A stretch of 64,000 nt of DNA from Opitutia bacterium (GCA_016190985.1 JACPPI010000007.1:124001-188000), one strand, 5' to 3'. Counted from the stretch's first letter, positions 50,773-59,428 are shown. Notes: generated from the sequence alone by a model not told the origin. Program-made: numbers and translations.

Positions 50773-50803
50773 AGGCGCGGGCTGCAAAGCCCGCGCCTTT
50801 TTT
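50773..50803 (+). terminator. Rho-independent terminator after the TonB-dependent receptor gene
   Basis: An 11-bp perfect stem (aggcgcgggct / agcccgcgcct), GCAA loop and TTTTTT tail, 27 bp after the stop codon. Confidence 0.92.
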
Positions 50804-50808
50804 GTGCC

Positions 50809-51564
50809 TCATCGCGTCGGCCGCGCCGACCCGGTCTTGGGCACGGCCTGAAACCGGCCGTGAGCCAGAAAATGCAAAGTGTGGCGAATCGCCGCCGGGT
50901 CGCGCATCAAGAAAGGATGGGAGCAGGGCAGGACCAAATGATCAGTCATGCCCGCCAACCGTGTCCGCTCGACGGAGACCTTGCCGTCGTCGGTTCCGGG
51001 GATGAGCAGGCTGTTGATCCAATTGATGGACTGGCGGCCGGCGATCACGCCGACCGGACAGGTCGCAGGACCCAGGCGGTTGGGCACCGAGCCGGCTCCG
51101 GTGCCGAGCTGCCGGCCGGCGGGACCGTTGAGCGCGGAGAAGAGCCGCCAGGGGCCGAGGCGGTCGACCACTTCGCTGCCCTGGTTGGGCGGGCCGAGCA
51201 TGACGACCCGACCGAGGGCCGGCAGGCGGTGCGTGGCCAGATACTGGCGCACGAGGATGCCGCCGAGCGAGTGGGTGACGAAGTGAATGCGGGACGCACC
51301 TGCTTTCCCGCAATCGGCGACTGCCGAGGCGATGGCCCGGACGGCGAGTTCTTCGATGGGTGCCCCGCGCGAAGGGTAGTCGATGTTGTGGACGACATAG
51401 CCCGCCGCCTGCAGGGCCTTCGCCATCGGCCGCATCGAGCGACTCGTGCGGGCGAGGCCATGGAGCAGAATGACGTGCTCGGACGAAGCGAGGGAGCGGG
51501 TGCCTGGGACGAGCATGAGCAGGAGGCAAAGCGACCGGCGAAACATGGTGCGGGCGGGGGCCAT
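50809..51564 (-). CDS. Exported alpha/beta-hydrolase, lipase-like
   Basis: A 251-residue hydrolase. Signal peptide ('MFRRSLCLLLMLVPGTRSLA'); oxyanion motif 'VILLHGLART' near 37; nucleophile Ser in 'FVTHSLGGILV' near 101; catalytic His probably in 'LPCSHPFLM' near 215. 'MLGPPNQGSEVVD' is typical of triacylglycerol-lipase/PGAP1-like enzymes. The first ATG (51564) directly follows the upstream stop; the ATG at 51546 opens the signal peptide and may be the real start. Last gene of the rhombosortase/Aas cluster. Confidence 0.82.
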   Translation of the reverse strand: MAPARTMFRRSLCLLLMLVPGTRSLASSEHVILLHGLARTSRSMRPMAKALQAAGYVVHNIDYPSRGAPIEELAVRAIASAVADCGKAGASRIHFVTHSLGGILVRQYLATHRLPALGRVVMLGPPNQGSEVVDRLGPWRLFSALNGPAGRQLGTGAGSVPNRLGPATCPVGVIAGRQSINWINSLLIPGTDDGKVSVERTRLAGMTDHLVLPCSHPFLMRDPAAIRHTLHFLAHGRFQAVPKTGSARPTR

Positions 51565-53361
51565 TCAGGCCCTGGATTCAGGCGCACAGACTACGCGGAG
51601 GATTTGAAGCATTTGCTCATTGGTGGCGGCATCCTTGACGGCGAGGCGGATGGCGCGCGGCCCGAGCCGGGCGCCCATGCGCACCGCGTCGCGCAGGAAC
51701 AGGCCCTCGGCCCGCGCCCGGCGCACGACGGTGTCGGCGTCGGGGCCGGGCTCCGGCAGGTGGCAGAGCAGGAAGTTGGCGATGCCCGGCAACACGTCCC
51801 AGCCGAGCGCGCGCAGGCCGGTGGCGAGCTGTTCCCGGAGCGCCGCGGTCTCTTGATGGCGGGCGGCGTAGTAGGCCGGATCCTGCAGCGCGCGGACGGC
51901 GGCGACCTGGGCCGGCAGGCCGATCACCCACGGCGGCGTGATCGCGCGCAGCGCCTCCAATTGGTGCGGCCCGGCGCAGAGATAGGCGGCGCGCGCGCCG
52001 CTGAGCGCGTAGACCTTCGACATGGACTTGGCGACGATCACGTTCTCCGACGCGGCGGCGAAACGCTCGAGCGACTGGTCCGCCCCGGCGCCCGGCTTCG
52101 CCAAGGCTTCGCCGGGCACGTATTCGACATAGGTCTCGTCCACCCAGATGCGGGTGTGCCACGGCGCGGTGCGCAGCACGGCCTCCAGTTTTTCGCGCGG
52201 CACATGCCGGCCGGTCGGGCTGTTGGGGTTGACGAGGGCGACGAGATCGTAGTCCAGCGCCAGCGCCGCCTGCAACCCGGTGAGGTCGACCTCATAGTCC
52301 CGGGCCCGGTCGAGGGGCAGCCGGTCCACGGCGCAGCCGATGACTTTTTCCAGCACATGGGCGTATTCCCCGTAGGTCGGGTCGAGGATCAGGACGCGCG
52401 AGTCGGCCGTCAGCCAGTGGCGGAAGGCGCGAAAGATCAGGTCTGACGAGCCGGCGCCGGGCAGGATGCTTTCCGGCGCCACGCCGCGCGCGGTGGCGAT
52501 GGTGGCGATGAGCCCGGCGCAATCCGTCGGCGGCGAGGTGCGCAGCAGCCAGGGCAGGTGCTCGGCCAGCGTGGCGGTCACGCCCGGCGCGGGCGGAAAC
52601 CACGCGTCGAGCACATCGGCGTTGATGATGTCGCGCCGGCGTTCGAGGGCGTCGAACCTGTCGCCGATGGCGGCGAAGAACGCCCCGCCGTGAAAGCAGG
52701 CCGCCGGCTGGCGGAACGGGAAGGGCAGCTTCCACGCGGTGCGCGCCTCCAGCCGGGCGAGCAGGGGCGAGAATTCCGCCGCGCACCGGCGCAGGCGTTC
52801 GAGGGCGCCGAGAAGGAGGTCGTAGGTCACGGCGCCGGACCGGGTGGAGAGCCCGACCGGCTCCAGGCCGACGCGCCGGTAGAGGTCCATGACCTCGCGC
52901 CGGCCGAGGCCGACGATGCGCGTGCCGCCGTGGGCCTCGACCCAGCGGAAGGCCGCATACATCAGCAGCGTGGCCAGCTCGCGGCCGCGGTGCGGCTGCA
53001 GCACCGTGAGCAGGCGGACCTCGTAGAGTTTGTCGTCGAAGGCGAAGGGCAGGGCGGGGCGCGCGAAATACTTGTCGACCGAGAACGCCGGGGCGCGCGG
53101 CGGGGTGACGCTGATGAAGCCGGCGATGGCCCCGCCGCAACGGACGGTCAGGTAGATGTTCCCCACGTCGAGCGCGTCGCGCAGCGCGCCGGCGGCATTC
53201 ACGGCGTGCTGGCCGAGTTCGCGCGCGTAGATCTCGTGGCGCAGGCGGAAGACCTCTTCGCGGTCCTCCGCGTCGGCGAGGCCGAGGACATACGTGGCCT
53301 CGGTCTGCGGGAAGGGGAAGATCTGCGCGGGGCGGCGGGACAGGGCGGCGGGATTGTTCAT
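51565..53361 (-). CDS. Fusion of a GNAT acyltransferase domain with a PLP-dependent class I/II aminotransferase
   Basis: A 598-residue two-domain protein. Residues about 20-190 form a GNAT domain whose opening ('EDREEVFRLRHEIYARELGQ') resembles autoinducer-synthase-like and N-acyl amino acid synthase GNATs; 'VRLLTVLQPHRGRELATLLMYAAFRW' (115-140) is the acyl-CoA/ACP-binding motif. Residues about 215-595 form a HisC-type aminotransferase: 'NPNSPTG' 378-384, 'VDETY' with Asp 408, PLP Lys 449 in SMSKVYALSG, and the C-terminal Arg in 'IRLAVKD'. It may make an acylated or amino-acid-derived small molecule. ATG 53361 is chosen. It lies in a cluster with acyl-ACP synthetase/acyltransferase, MFS and lipase genes. 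Confidence 0.87.
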   Translation of the reverse strand: MNNPAALSRRPAQIFPFPQTEATYVLGLADAEDREEVFRLRHEIYARELGQHAVNAAGALRDALDVGNIYLTVRCGGAIAGFISVTPPRAPAFSVDKYFARPALPFAFDDKLYEVRLLTVLQPHRGRELATLLMYAAFRWVEAHGGTRIVGLGRREVMDLYRRVGLEPVGLSTRSGAVTYDLLLGALERLRRCAAEFSPLLARLEARTAWKLPFPFRQPAACFHGGAFFAAIGDRFDALERRRDIINADVLDAWFPPAPGVTATLAEHLPWLLRTSPPTDCAGLIATIATARGVAPESILPGAGSSDLIFRAFRHWLTADSRVLILDPTYGEYAHVLEKVIGCAVDRLPLDRARDYEVDLTGLQAALALDYDLVALVNPNSPTGRHVPREKLEAVLRTAPWHTRIWVDETYVEYVPGEALAKPGAGADQSLERFAAASENVIVAKSMSKVYALSGARAAYLCAGPHQLEALRAITPPWVIGLPAQVAAVRALQDPAYYAARHQETAALREQLATGLRALGWDVLPGIANFLLCHLPEPGPDADTVVRRARAEGLFLRDAVRMGARLGPRAIRLAVKDAATNEQMLQILRVVCAPESRA

Positions 53362-53389
53362 GGGAGTGGCTCCGGTGGATTGATTCAAG

Positions 53390-53449
53390 GTGGGAGCGAG
53401 CTTGCTCGCGACGTTTTGGCGTGCGGGTCGCGAGCACGCTCGCTCCCAC
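53390..53449. repeat. REP-like palindrome, copy 3
   Basis: Arms of 23 bp (53390-53412 and 53427-53449), ends GTGGGAGCGAGC and GCTCGCTCCCAC, with a 14-base loop. It occupies the only sizeable gap (101 bp) within the 50809-58310 cluster. Same family as the core of 7025-7145 and 10550-10673. Confidence 0.88.
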
Positions 53450-53462
53450 AGATGGCAGGCCT

Positions 53463-55601
53463 TCAGATTGTGATCAGCTTTTCGAGTTCGCGGTGGTTGG
53501 TCTTGCCGGTGCCGAGCCTGGGGATGCTCGGCACGACGACGATCTCGCGCGGGGCGCAGAGGTTCGCCAGGCCCCGGGCCTTGATGGCGGCGCGCAGGTC
53601 GGCGAGCTGCAGCCGGGGCTCGTTGGTCACGGCGACGAGCTTCTCGCCCTTGTCCTCGTCGGGCCGGGCGATGACGGCCACGGCGCAGCGCAGGCCGAAC
53701 TGCGGGAAGGCGCCGGCGAGGGCGTCCTCGACCGCAGTGAGGCTGACCATCTCGCCGCTGACCTTGGCGAAGCGTTTCATCCGGCCGCGGATGTGGAGGT
53801 AGCCGTCGGCGTCGACGTGCACGATGTCGCCGGTGTCATGCCAGCCGCCGAGCGCGGCGAACTTCGCCTGCGCGTCGGGGTTGAGGTAGCCCTTCATGAC
53901 ATTCGGCCCGCGGACGTAGAGCCGGCCGCCCTCCGCGACGCCCTCAACGGGCTCGAGGCGGTGGGCGAGACCCGGCACGAGCCGGCCGGCCGAGCCGACC
54001 GCGGGCTCCATGCGGGTGTTGAGGCTGATCATCGGGCTGCACTCGGTGGCGCCGTAGCCCTCGAGGATGCGCACGCCGAATTTCCGGGCCCAGGTGTCGA
54101 GCGTGGCCGACTGCACCTTCTCCGCGCCCGCGATGAGGTAGCGCAGCGAGTTGAAGTCGTAGGGGTGGGCCTTGCGGGCGTAGCCGTTGAGGAAGGTGTT
54201 CGTGCCCATCAGCACGGTGCAGGCCTTCTCGTAGACGAGGGTCGGCACCACGCGGTAGTGCAGCGGCGACGGATAGAGGAAGGTGTAGCAGCCGCGCACG
54301 AGCGGGAAGAGCGTGCCGCCGAGCAGGCCGAAGCTGTGAAACAGGGGCAGGGCGTTGAAGAACCGGTCGTCGTCGGCCACGTCGATGACGGCGACGGCCT
54401 GGCGGACGTTGGCCAGCAGGTTGCGGTGCGAAAGCTCGACGCCCTTCGGCACGCCCTCGGAGCCGCTGGTGAAGAGCACGACGGCGGTGTCCTCCGCGCG
54501 GAGCGGCGTGTCGCGCAGGCCGGCGCCGCAGGCCAGCGTGTGCCGGAGAAGCGCGAGGAATTTCGCGGCCCCGGAGATCTCCGGCCGGATGTCCTCAAGG
54601 CAGTGGAAGGTGAGGCCCGCCTCGGCGAGCGGGGCGACGTTGAGCCGGGCCTTTTCCAGAAACCGGCGCGAGGTGATGATGTGCCTGAGCCCGGCGAGCT
54701 GGACGCACTGCAACATGACCGGGATGCCGGTGGAGTAGTTGAGCAGGGCCGGCACCTTTTGCGCGGCCCACAGGCTGAGAAGCGTGGCCGGTTGCGCGTT
54801 CACGTTGGGCAGGAGCACGCCCACGCGCTCGCCCGCGTCGGGGCCGAGCCGCCGCCGCCATGCGCCGGCGAGCACGTCGGCCCCGGTCAGCAGGCGGCGG
54901 TAGGTGAGTTCCTGGAAGCTCACGTCCTCGAGCGCGATGCGGCCGGGGATGTTGGCAGCGGTCTCGCAGATGGCGGCGAGCAGGTTGGGCGGCCCGAACT
55001 CCATCTCGGCCTCGAACTGCTGCAGGGTCATCCGGTCGCGCAGCCAGGTGGTGACCTTCTGGCGGGCGACCGCGTTGGAGACATGCTCCAAGGCCGGGGC
55101 GGTGAGCGCCGCGCTGAAATGCGCCGTGACGCGCGGAAACCACCGCGTCCAGCCGTGGTGCCGCACGAAGCGCACGCGCTGCGCGCCGCGCAGATAGCAG
55201 GTGATGACCCGGGCGTTGGTCTGGCGGATGAGGAAGCCGGTGCCTTCGTAGATCTTCATCAGCGAACCGTTGAGGGTGATGCGGCCCTCGGCGAAAAGGA
55301 CGAGCCGGCCGCCCCGCTTCAGGTGCTCGGCCATGTCGCGCACGGCGTAGGGCGAGGCGTTGTCGACCGGGAAGGTGCGGGCGTTGAGCATCATCTTCCG
55401 GTGGAACCAGCTCGCCTGCGCCGCGGTGCTCGAGGTGACAAATTTCCAGTCGTCGTCGAGCACGGCGGCGAGGAACAGCCAGTCGAGCCACGAGACGTGG
55501 TTGGGCACGAGCAGCACCGGGCCGGGCGTGTCCAACGCGGCGGTGTTGCAGGCCCGGAACCGGAAGAAGAGACGGGCGATGAGGCGCAGGAAGAATTTCA
55601 T
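53463..55601 (-). CDS. aas: Aas-like bifunctional acyltransferase / acyl-[ACP] synthetase
   Basis: A 712-residue protein, close to the 719 of E. coli Aas. The N-terminal PlsC domain has 'VPNHVSWLDWLF' (HX4D, about residues 33-44) and 'FAEGRIT' near 102. The C-terminal AMP-binding domain has the P-loop 'FTSGSEGVPKGVELSHRN' near 370-387, 'EGYGATECSP' near 507 and 'HDTGDIVHVDADGYLHIRGR' near 585. Aas re-acylates lysophospholipids at the inner membrane using acyl-ACP it makes itself. It overlaps the upstream LplT-like gene by 4 bp, the natural partner. The start ATG 55601 is fixed by the PlsC N-terminus. Confidence 0.9.
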   Translation of the reverse strand: MKFFLRLIARLFFRFRACNTAALDTPGPVLLVPNHVSWLDWLFLAAVLDDDWKFVTSSTAAQASWFHRKMMLNARTFPVDNASPYAVRDMAEHLKRGGRLVLFAEGRITLNGSLMKIYEGTGFLIRQTNARVITCYLRGAQRVRFVRHHGWTRWFPRVTAHFSAALTAPALEHVSNAVARQKVTTWLRDRMTLQQFEAEMEFGPPNLLAAICETAANIPGRIALEDVSFQELTYRRLLTGADVLAGAWRRRLGPDAGERVGVLLPNVNAQPATLLSLWAAQKVPALLNYSTGIPVMLQCVQLAGLRHIITSRRFLEKARLNVAPLAEAGLTFHCLEDIRPEISGAAKFLALLRHTLACGAGLRDTPLRAEDTAVVLFTSGSEGVPKGVELSHRNLLANVRQAVAVIDVADDDRFFNALPLFHSFGLLGGTLFPLVRGCYTFLYPSPLHYRVVPTLVYEKACTVLMGTNTFLNGYARKAHPYDFNSLRYLIAGAEKVQSATLDTWARKFGVRILEGYGATECSPMISLNTRMEPAVGSAGRLVPGLAHRLEPVEGVAEGGRLYVRGPNVMKGYLNPDAQAKFAALGGWHDTGDIVHVDADGYLHIRGRMKRFAKVSGEMVSLTAVEDALAGAFPQFGLRCAVAVIARPDEDKGEKLVAVTNEPRLQLADLRAAIKARGLANLCAPREIVVVPSIPRLGTGKTNHRELEKLITI

Positions 55602-56881
55602 GGCGCGGCGGATTTGACCGGGGGCCGCAGCCAGGCGACGAGGAGGGCGACGCCCGCCGCCAGGCCGAGGAACACGCCGCTGGAGCTGAGCCCGGCCTTC
55701 ACGCCGGCGAACACGTAGGCGCCGGCCAGCAGCATGCCGAGGTTGTCGAAGAGGTTCTGCACCGCGATGGTCTTGCCCAGCTTGGCGGGATCGGACTCGG
55801 CCTGGAGCGTGGCGTTGAGCGGGATGAGAAAAAGTCCGGCGGCGACGCCGGTGGCGACAAGCAGGAGGACCACGGGCACGACCAGATGCAGCGGCCCGAG
55901 CTGCGCCACCGGGCTGCGCCAGAACCCGAGCGAATCCACCGACCAGAGCAGCGCGAGCAGCCCGGCCAGGAGAAAGCCGTAGGCCGGGGTGCGGCGCAGG
56001 TCGCCGACCGCGTGCCACTGGCCGGCGAGCAGGCTGCCGCCCATCACGCCGACGCTGAGCCAGAGGCCGAGCAGGGCGATCTGGGTGTTGTCCGGCAGGC
56101 GCAGCACCTCGAGGCCCCAGGGCTGGAAGTTGATCTTCATCGCCGCGCCGCAGACCCAGAACAGCGCCGTGCCGATGAGCACGCGGGCCAGGCGGGGCGC
56201 GTGCAGCAGGCCGCGCAGGTGGCCGGTGAACTCCCGCACGCTCCGGCCGGGCGCGACGTCGGCCTTGTGCGGCGTGGGCGTCATGAAAAAGTTGAACAGC
56301 AGGGCCGCGCCGAAGATGCCGCCGACCACGCCGTAGGAGACGAGCACGCGGTCCTTGAACACATCGGCCAGCACCGAGCCGGCGATGGCGCCGCCGAGGA
56401 TGGCGACGAGGGTGAGCAGCTCGACCAGGCCGTTGGCCTTCACGAGGCGCTCGCGCGGGAGGATCTCGGGGAGGATGCCGTATTTGGCCGGGCCGTAGAA
56501 GCACGCGCCGATGCCGACCATGAGATAGCCGAGGCCCTGCCAAGCCGGACCGAACCACACGCTCAGCGCGCACAGGCCGGTGCCGAGCACCTTCAGGGCG
56601 TTGCCGCCGACCAGCCAGGAAGTTTTGGCAAAACGGTCGTTGAGATAACCCGCCAGCGGCGCGAGCAGCACATAGGGCACAAAGAGCAGGCTGGTGTAGA
56701 CCGTGTTGCCCGTGCGCAGCTCGGCGGCGGTGATGGCCCCGGATTTCGCGAGGTAGGTGAGCTGGCCGACGATGACGGCGAGGATGGCGTTGTCGCCGAA
56801 GGCCCCGAGAAACTGGCCGGCGAGCAGGAGCGGGTAGTTGCGGCGGGGTTTCATGAGGCGCTGAACGAGGGGGTGCGGCAC
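55598..56881 (-). CDS. lplT: LplT-like lysophospholipid transporter (MFS)
   Basis: A 427-residue MFS protein with about twelve helices ('NYPLLLAGQFLGAFGDNAILAVIVGQL' is the typical LplT opening, followed by 'LLAPLAGYLNDRFAKTSWLVGGNALK' loop 2-3). LplT flips lysophospholipids inward for re-acylation by Aas, and here the two genes overlap. Its 5' end overlaps the rhombosortase gene by 31 bp. An ATG further upstream is absent from the conserved region, so 56881 is used. Confidence 0.88.
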   Translation of the reverse strand: MPHPLVQRLMKPRRNYPLLLAGQFLGAFGDNAILAVIVGQLTYLAKSGAITAAELRTGNTVYTSLLFVPYVLLAPLAGYLNDRFAKTSWLVGGNALKVLGTGLCALSVWFGPAWQGLGYLMVGIGACFYGPAKYGILPEILPRERLVKANGLVELLTLVAILGGAIAGSVLADVFKDRVLVSYGVVGGIFGAALLFNFFMTPTPHKADVAPGRSVREFTGHLRGLLHAPRLARVLIGTALFWVCGAAMKINFQPWGLEVLRLPDNTQIALLGLWLSVGVMGGSLLAGQWHAVGDLRRTPAYGFLLAGLLALLWSVDSLGFWRSPVAQLGPLHLVVPVVLLLVATGVAAGLFLIPLNATLQAESDPAKLGKTIAVQNLFDNLGMLLAGAYVFAGVKAGLSSSGVFLGLAAGVALLVAWLRPPVKSAAP

Positions 56882-57432
56882 ATCGCGGAACGGTGGAACA
56901 GAAATGCCGCCGCGGCGAGCCCGGCCCCGAGCACATGGGCCGCAGCGGAAGCCTGGTGGACGCCGGTTTCAAACCGGCTCAGGAGGGGCCCGGCGTGCGT
57001 GGCGTCGTGGAGGATTTTCGCCGCGACCAGCCCCAGCAGGCCGATCCACCAACCGCGCTCCGCCGCGCGCGCCTGCAACTGGACGAGGGCCAGCAGCACA
57101 AGCACACCCGTGGCCAGACCCGAGAGGCCCCCATAGGCCTGCATCGCCGGTGTCAGCCCGAGCAGCCCGAGGCTGATGAGCGGGGCTCCGACAAGAGTGA
57201 ACCGCCCCGGCAGGCCCGGCCGGGCCTGCTCCAGCCACGTGCCCGCACCGAGCAGCACGACCAGGTTCCACGCAAGATGGGAGGCCGAAAAATGCACCCA
57301 GTGGCCGGTCCACAGCCGCCACGCTTCGCCGTGCATGATCGCGGTGCGGTCATAGAGGAAAACCCGCGGCGCGAGGCCCAGCAACAGAGCCGGGAGCGCA
57401 AACAGCTGGAGGTTGGAGCGGAGCGCCTTCAT
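56851..57432 (-). CDS. rrtA: Rhombosortase (rhomboid-family intramembrane serine protease)
   Basis: A 193-residue membrane protein with about six helices. Rhomboid residues: H52 and N56 in 'SASHLAWNLVV' (HxxxN), catalytic Ser104 in 'YGGLSGLATG' (GxSG) and His166 in 'ASAAAHVLGAG'. Small size and the adjacent target identify it as rhombosortase, which cleaves proteins at a C-terminal GlyGly-CTERM-like tail. Its start overlaps the stop of the target lipoprotein gene (ATGA). Confidence 0.85.
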   Translation of the reverse strand: MKALRSNLQLFALPALLLGLAPRVFLYDRTAIMHGEAWRLWTGHWVHFSASHLAWNLVVLLGAGTWLEQARPGLPGRFTLVGAPLISLGLLGLTPAMQAYGGLSGLATGVLVLLALVQLQARAAERGWWIGLLGLVAAKILHDATHAGPLLSRFETGVHQASAAAHVLGAGLAAAAFLFHRSAMCRTPSFSAS

Positions 57433-58310
57433 TTGCGGCTGGCGGCAAAGCGGCCGGCGAGGATCAGGGCGAAAAGCGCGGCGAACCAGCCGTCGAGCGC
57501 GCCGGCCCCGGTGTAGCCCGGCTTGTGCTCGATGCGGATGTTCTGCGGCTCCTCCTTGGCGCGGACCTTGAAGAGTTCGAGTTCCTGCGCGAGGTTGGCC
57601 GTCATCTGGGCGGAGGCGTCCTCGATGCCCTTGGCCGAGGCCTGTTGCAGGAAATAATCGGCGCGGAACAGTGTGGAGTGGTTCTGGACCGTGCTGGTCC
57701 CGGGGGCGCGGAACAACAGGCTGCGGCTCGGGATGTCGTAGACGACCGCCTCCATCAGCGTGTGCGTGCTGTTGCGCTGGGCGGGCACGAGGTAGGCACC
57801 GACGATCGTCCAGTAGGCGAGGCCCGCCTCCGTCTCGGTGGAGTTCTGCGCCTGGTCGTAGGCGATGAGGGCGACGACATCGATGCCCAGCATGGCGCGC
57901 AGCTGGTCGAGGTTTTCAAAGCCGCCGCCGGGCCGGAGGTAGGTGGTGGGGATGATCTCGATGGATTGGACAAAGGGCAGGGCCTTGAACTGGCCGGCGA
58001 CCTTCCGCAGCAGCTCGGTCCTCTGCTGTTCGGTGAAGTTGGCCTGGATCGGCCGGAAGCCGCCGCGGCCGTCGCCCAGCCCGGCCGGGATGAAGGCCAC
58101 GCCGACGCGCAGCGGCAGGCGCAGCGTCGGGATCTGCGGCTGGATGAAGGGCTGGTCTTTGTCGGGATAGAGGAACTGGACAACGCTGCTGGCCTCGTGA
58201 TGGCGGCGGTTGCTCCAGCCGACGCAGCCGGTGAACATTGACAACAGCATCAGCCCGAGCAGCGCCAGGGCGACGAGGCGGGGGACTTGGAGGGAGAGCT
58301 TGTTTTCCAT
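57429..58310 (-). CDS. Rhombotarget lipoprotein with C-terminal sorting signal
   Basis: A 293-residue lipoprotein: signal peptide with lipobox-like 'LLSMFTGC' (Cys 29), a globular domain ('LPLRVGVAFIPAGLGDGRGGF ... QRTELLRKVAGQFKALPFVQSIEIIPTTYLRPGGGFENLDQLRAMLGIDVVALIAYDQ'), and a C-terminal tail with 'YTGAGALDGW', a hydrophobic helix and Arg/Lys end. That tail has the GlyGly-CTERM form recognised by rhombosortase, encoded next. It is therefore a dedicated substrate, presumably lipid-anchored at one end and cleaved at the other. First gene of the 58310-50809 cluster. Confidence 0.85.
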   Translation of the reverse strand: MENKLSLQVPRLVALALLGLMLLSMFTGCVGWSNRRHHEASSVVQFLYPDKDQPFIQPQIPTLRLPLRVGVAFIPAGLGDGRGGFRPIQANFTEQQRTELLRKVAGQFKALPFVQSIEIIPTTYLRPGGGFENLDQLRAMLGIDVVALIAYDQAQNSTETEAGLAYWTIVGAYLVPAQRNSTHTLMEAVVYDIPSRSLLFRAPGTSTVQNHSTLFRADYFLQQASAKGIEDASAQMTANLAQELELFKVRAKEEPQNIRIEHKPGYTGAGALDGWFAALFALILAGRFAASRK

Positions 58311-58398
58311 GCGGCGAGACTACCCGAAAGCCCCGCCGGGGCGTTAATCGATAAACCCGATGCGGGCCATTGAGCCGGGCAATGGGATTGCAGGAAGG

Positions 58399-58472
58399 AG
58401 GAGCGCGCTGATCCCGGCGCGCCAGGGATACCGGCCGGTGGGAAAAGCGCGTTGGGGTCAACGCGCTCCACC
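58399..58472. repeat. Double-hairpin intergenic repeat (GTGGAGCG family), copy 3
   Basis: A degenerate first hairpin (gagcgcgctgatcccggcgcg) and an intact second one (agcgcgtt-ggggtc-aacgcgct, 58446-58467) ending CCAC. It lies between the divergent lipoprotein and LysR genes. Confidence 0.7.
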
Positions 58473-58523
58473 ATCGAAACTATATTGCGTAACACCCCAC
58501 CGGATGCAGGCTCCGGACCCAGC

Positions 58524-59426
58524 ATGAACATCCACCACCTGGAACTGTTCTACTATGTGGCGCGGCACGGCGGCATCAGCCGCGCGGTGCGCAACATGCC
58601 CTACGGCATCCAGCAGCCGGCGGTCAGCAGCCAGATTTTGCTCCTGGAGGAGGACCTGGGCGCGAAGCTGTTCGAGCGCCAGCCCTTCAAGCTCACCCGC
58701 GAGGGCGAGGAGCTTTACGCGTTCGTCCGGCCCTTCTTCGACAACCTCTTCCCGATGGCGGAGAAGCTGCGCAAGCAGTCCGCGCCGTCGCTGCGCATCG
58801 GCGCCTCCGAGCTGGTGCTGCGCGACTACCTGCCGACGGTCGTCGAGCAATTGCGCCGCCACGAGCCGCGGCTGCGGCTCGGCCTGCGCTCGGGCTTCCA
58901 GGGCGAGATGGAAAAATGGCTGCTCGACCGCGAGATCGACCTCGCCGTCGTGCCGCTGGAGAGCAAGCCCCCGGCGCGGGTGCGCTGCCTGCGCCTGCTG
59001 CGGCTGCCCCTCGTGCTGCTCGTCCACAAAAAATCAAAATTGAAGTCCGCCGCCACACTGTGGGAACAGGGCGAGATCGGGGAGCCGCTCATCTGCCTGC
59101 CGGCGACGGAGCTGGTGACGAAGAATTTCCGGCGGGGCCTGCAGCGCCGGCAACTGGACTGGCCGCATTCGATCGAGGCCAGTTCCACGGAGCTGGTGAC
59201 CCGTTATGTCGCCAACGGCTACGGCATCGGCGTGAGCCTCGGCCAGACCGAGGTGGTCAAACACCCGGACGTGCGCGTGCTGCCGCTCGAGGGCTTTGAC
59301 CCGATCGAAATGGCCGCGCTGTGGAGCGGCGAGCCGTCGCCGCTCGTGCGCGTGGTGCTGGCGGAGGCGCAGCGCTACGTGGCGCAGCACTGGCCCGGCC
59401 TGGCGGTGGCGGACCAAATCGGCTGA
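58524..59426 (+). CDS. LysR family transcriptional regulator
   Basis: A 300-residue LTTR. The N-terminal winged helix ('LELFYYVARHGGISRAVRNMPYGIQQPAVSSQILLLEEDLGAKLFERQPFKLTREGEEL', residues 5-65) is followed by a PBP2-type effector domain. The recognition helix carries 'NMPYGIQQPAVSSQ', an uncommon form seen in Verrucomicrobia-type LTTRs. ATG 58524 is the family start. It is divergent from the rhombotarget lipoprotein gene (213-bp gap with a hairpin repeat) and may control that cluster; the inducer is unknown. Confidence 0.9.
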   Translation: MNIHHLELFYYVARHGGISRAVRNMPYGIQQPAVSSQILLLEEDLGAKLFERQPFKLTREGEELYAFVRPFFDNLFPMAEKLRKQSAPSLRIGASELVLRDYLPTVVEQLRRHEPRLRLGLRSGFQGEMEKWLLDREIDLAVVPLESKPPARVRCLRLLRLPLVLLVHKKSKLKSAATLWEQGEIGEPLICLPATELVTKNFRRGLQRRQLDWPHSIEASSTELVTRYVANGYGIGVSLGQTEVVKHPDVRVLPLEGFDPIEMAALWSGEPSPLVRVVLAEAQRYVAQHWPGLAVADQIG

Positions 59427-59428
59427 GG

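Noticed and set aside
53421-55718. Long plus-strand frame opposite the Aas-like gene
   Set aside because: No motifs; composition typical of antisense frames in GC-rich DNA.
55602-56972. In-frame N-terminal extension of the Aas-like protein of more than 450 residues
   Set aside because: The extension is the shadow of the MFS gene; the PlsC domain begins at ATG 55601, which overlaps the MFS stop as ATGA.
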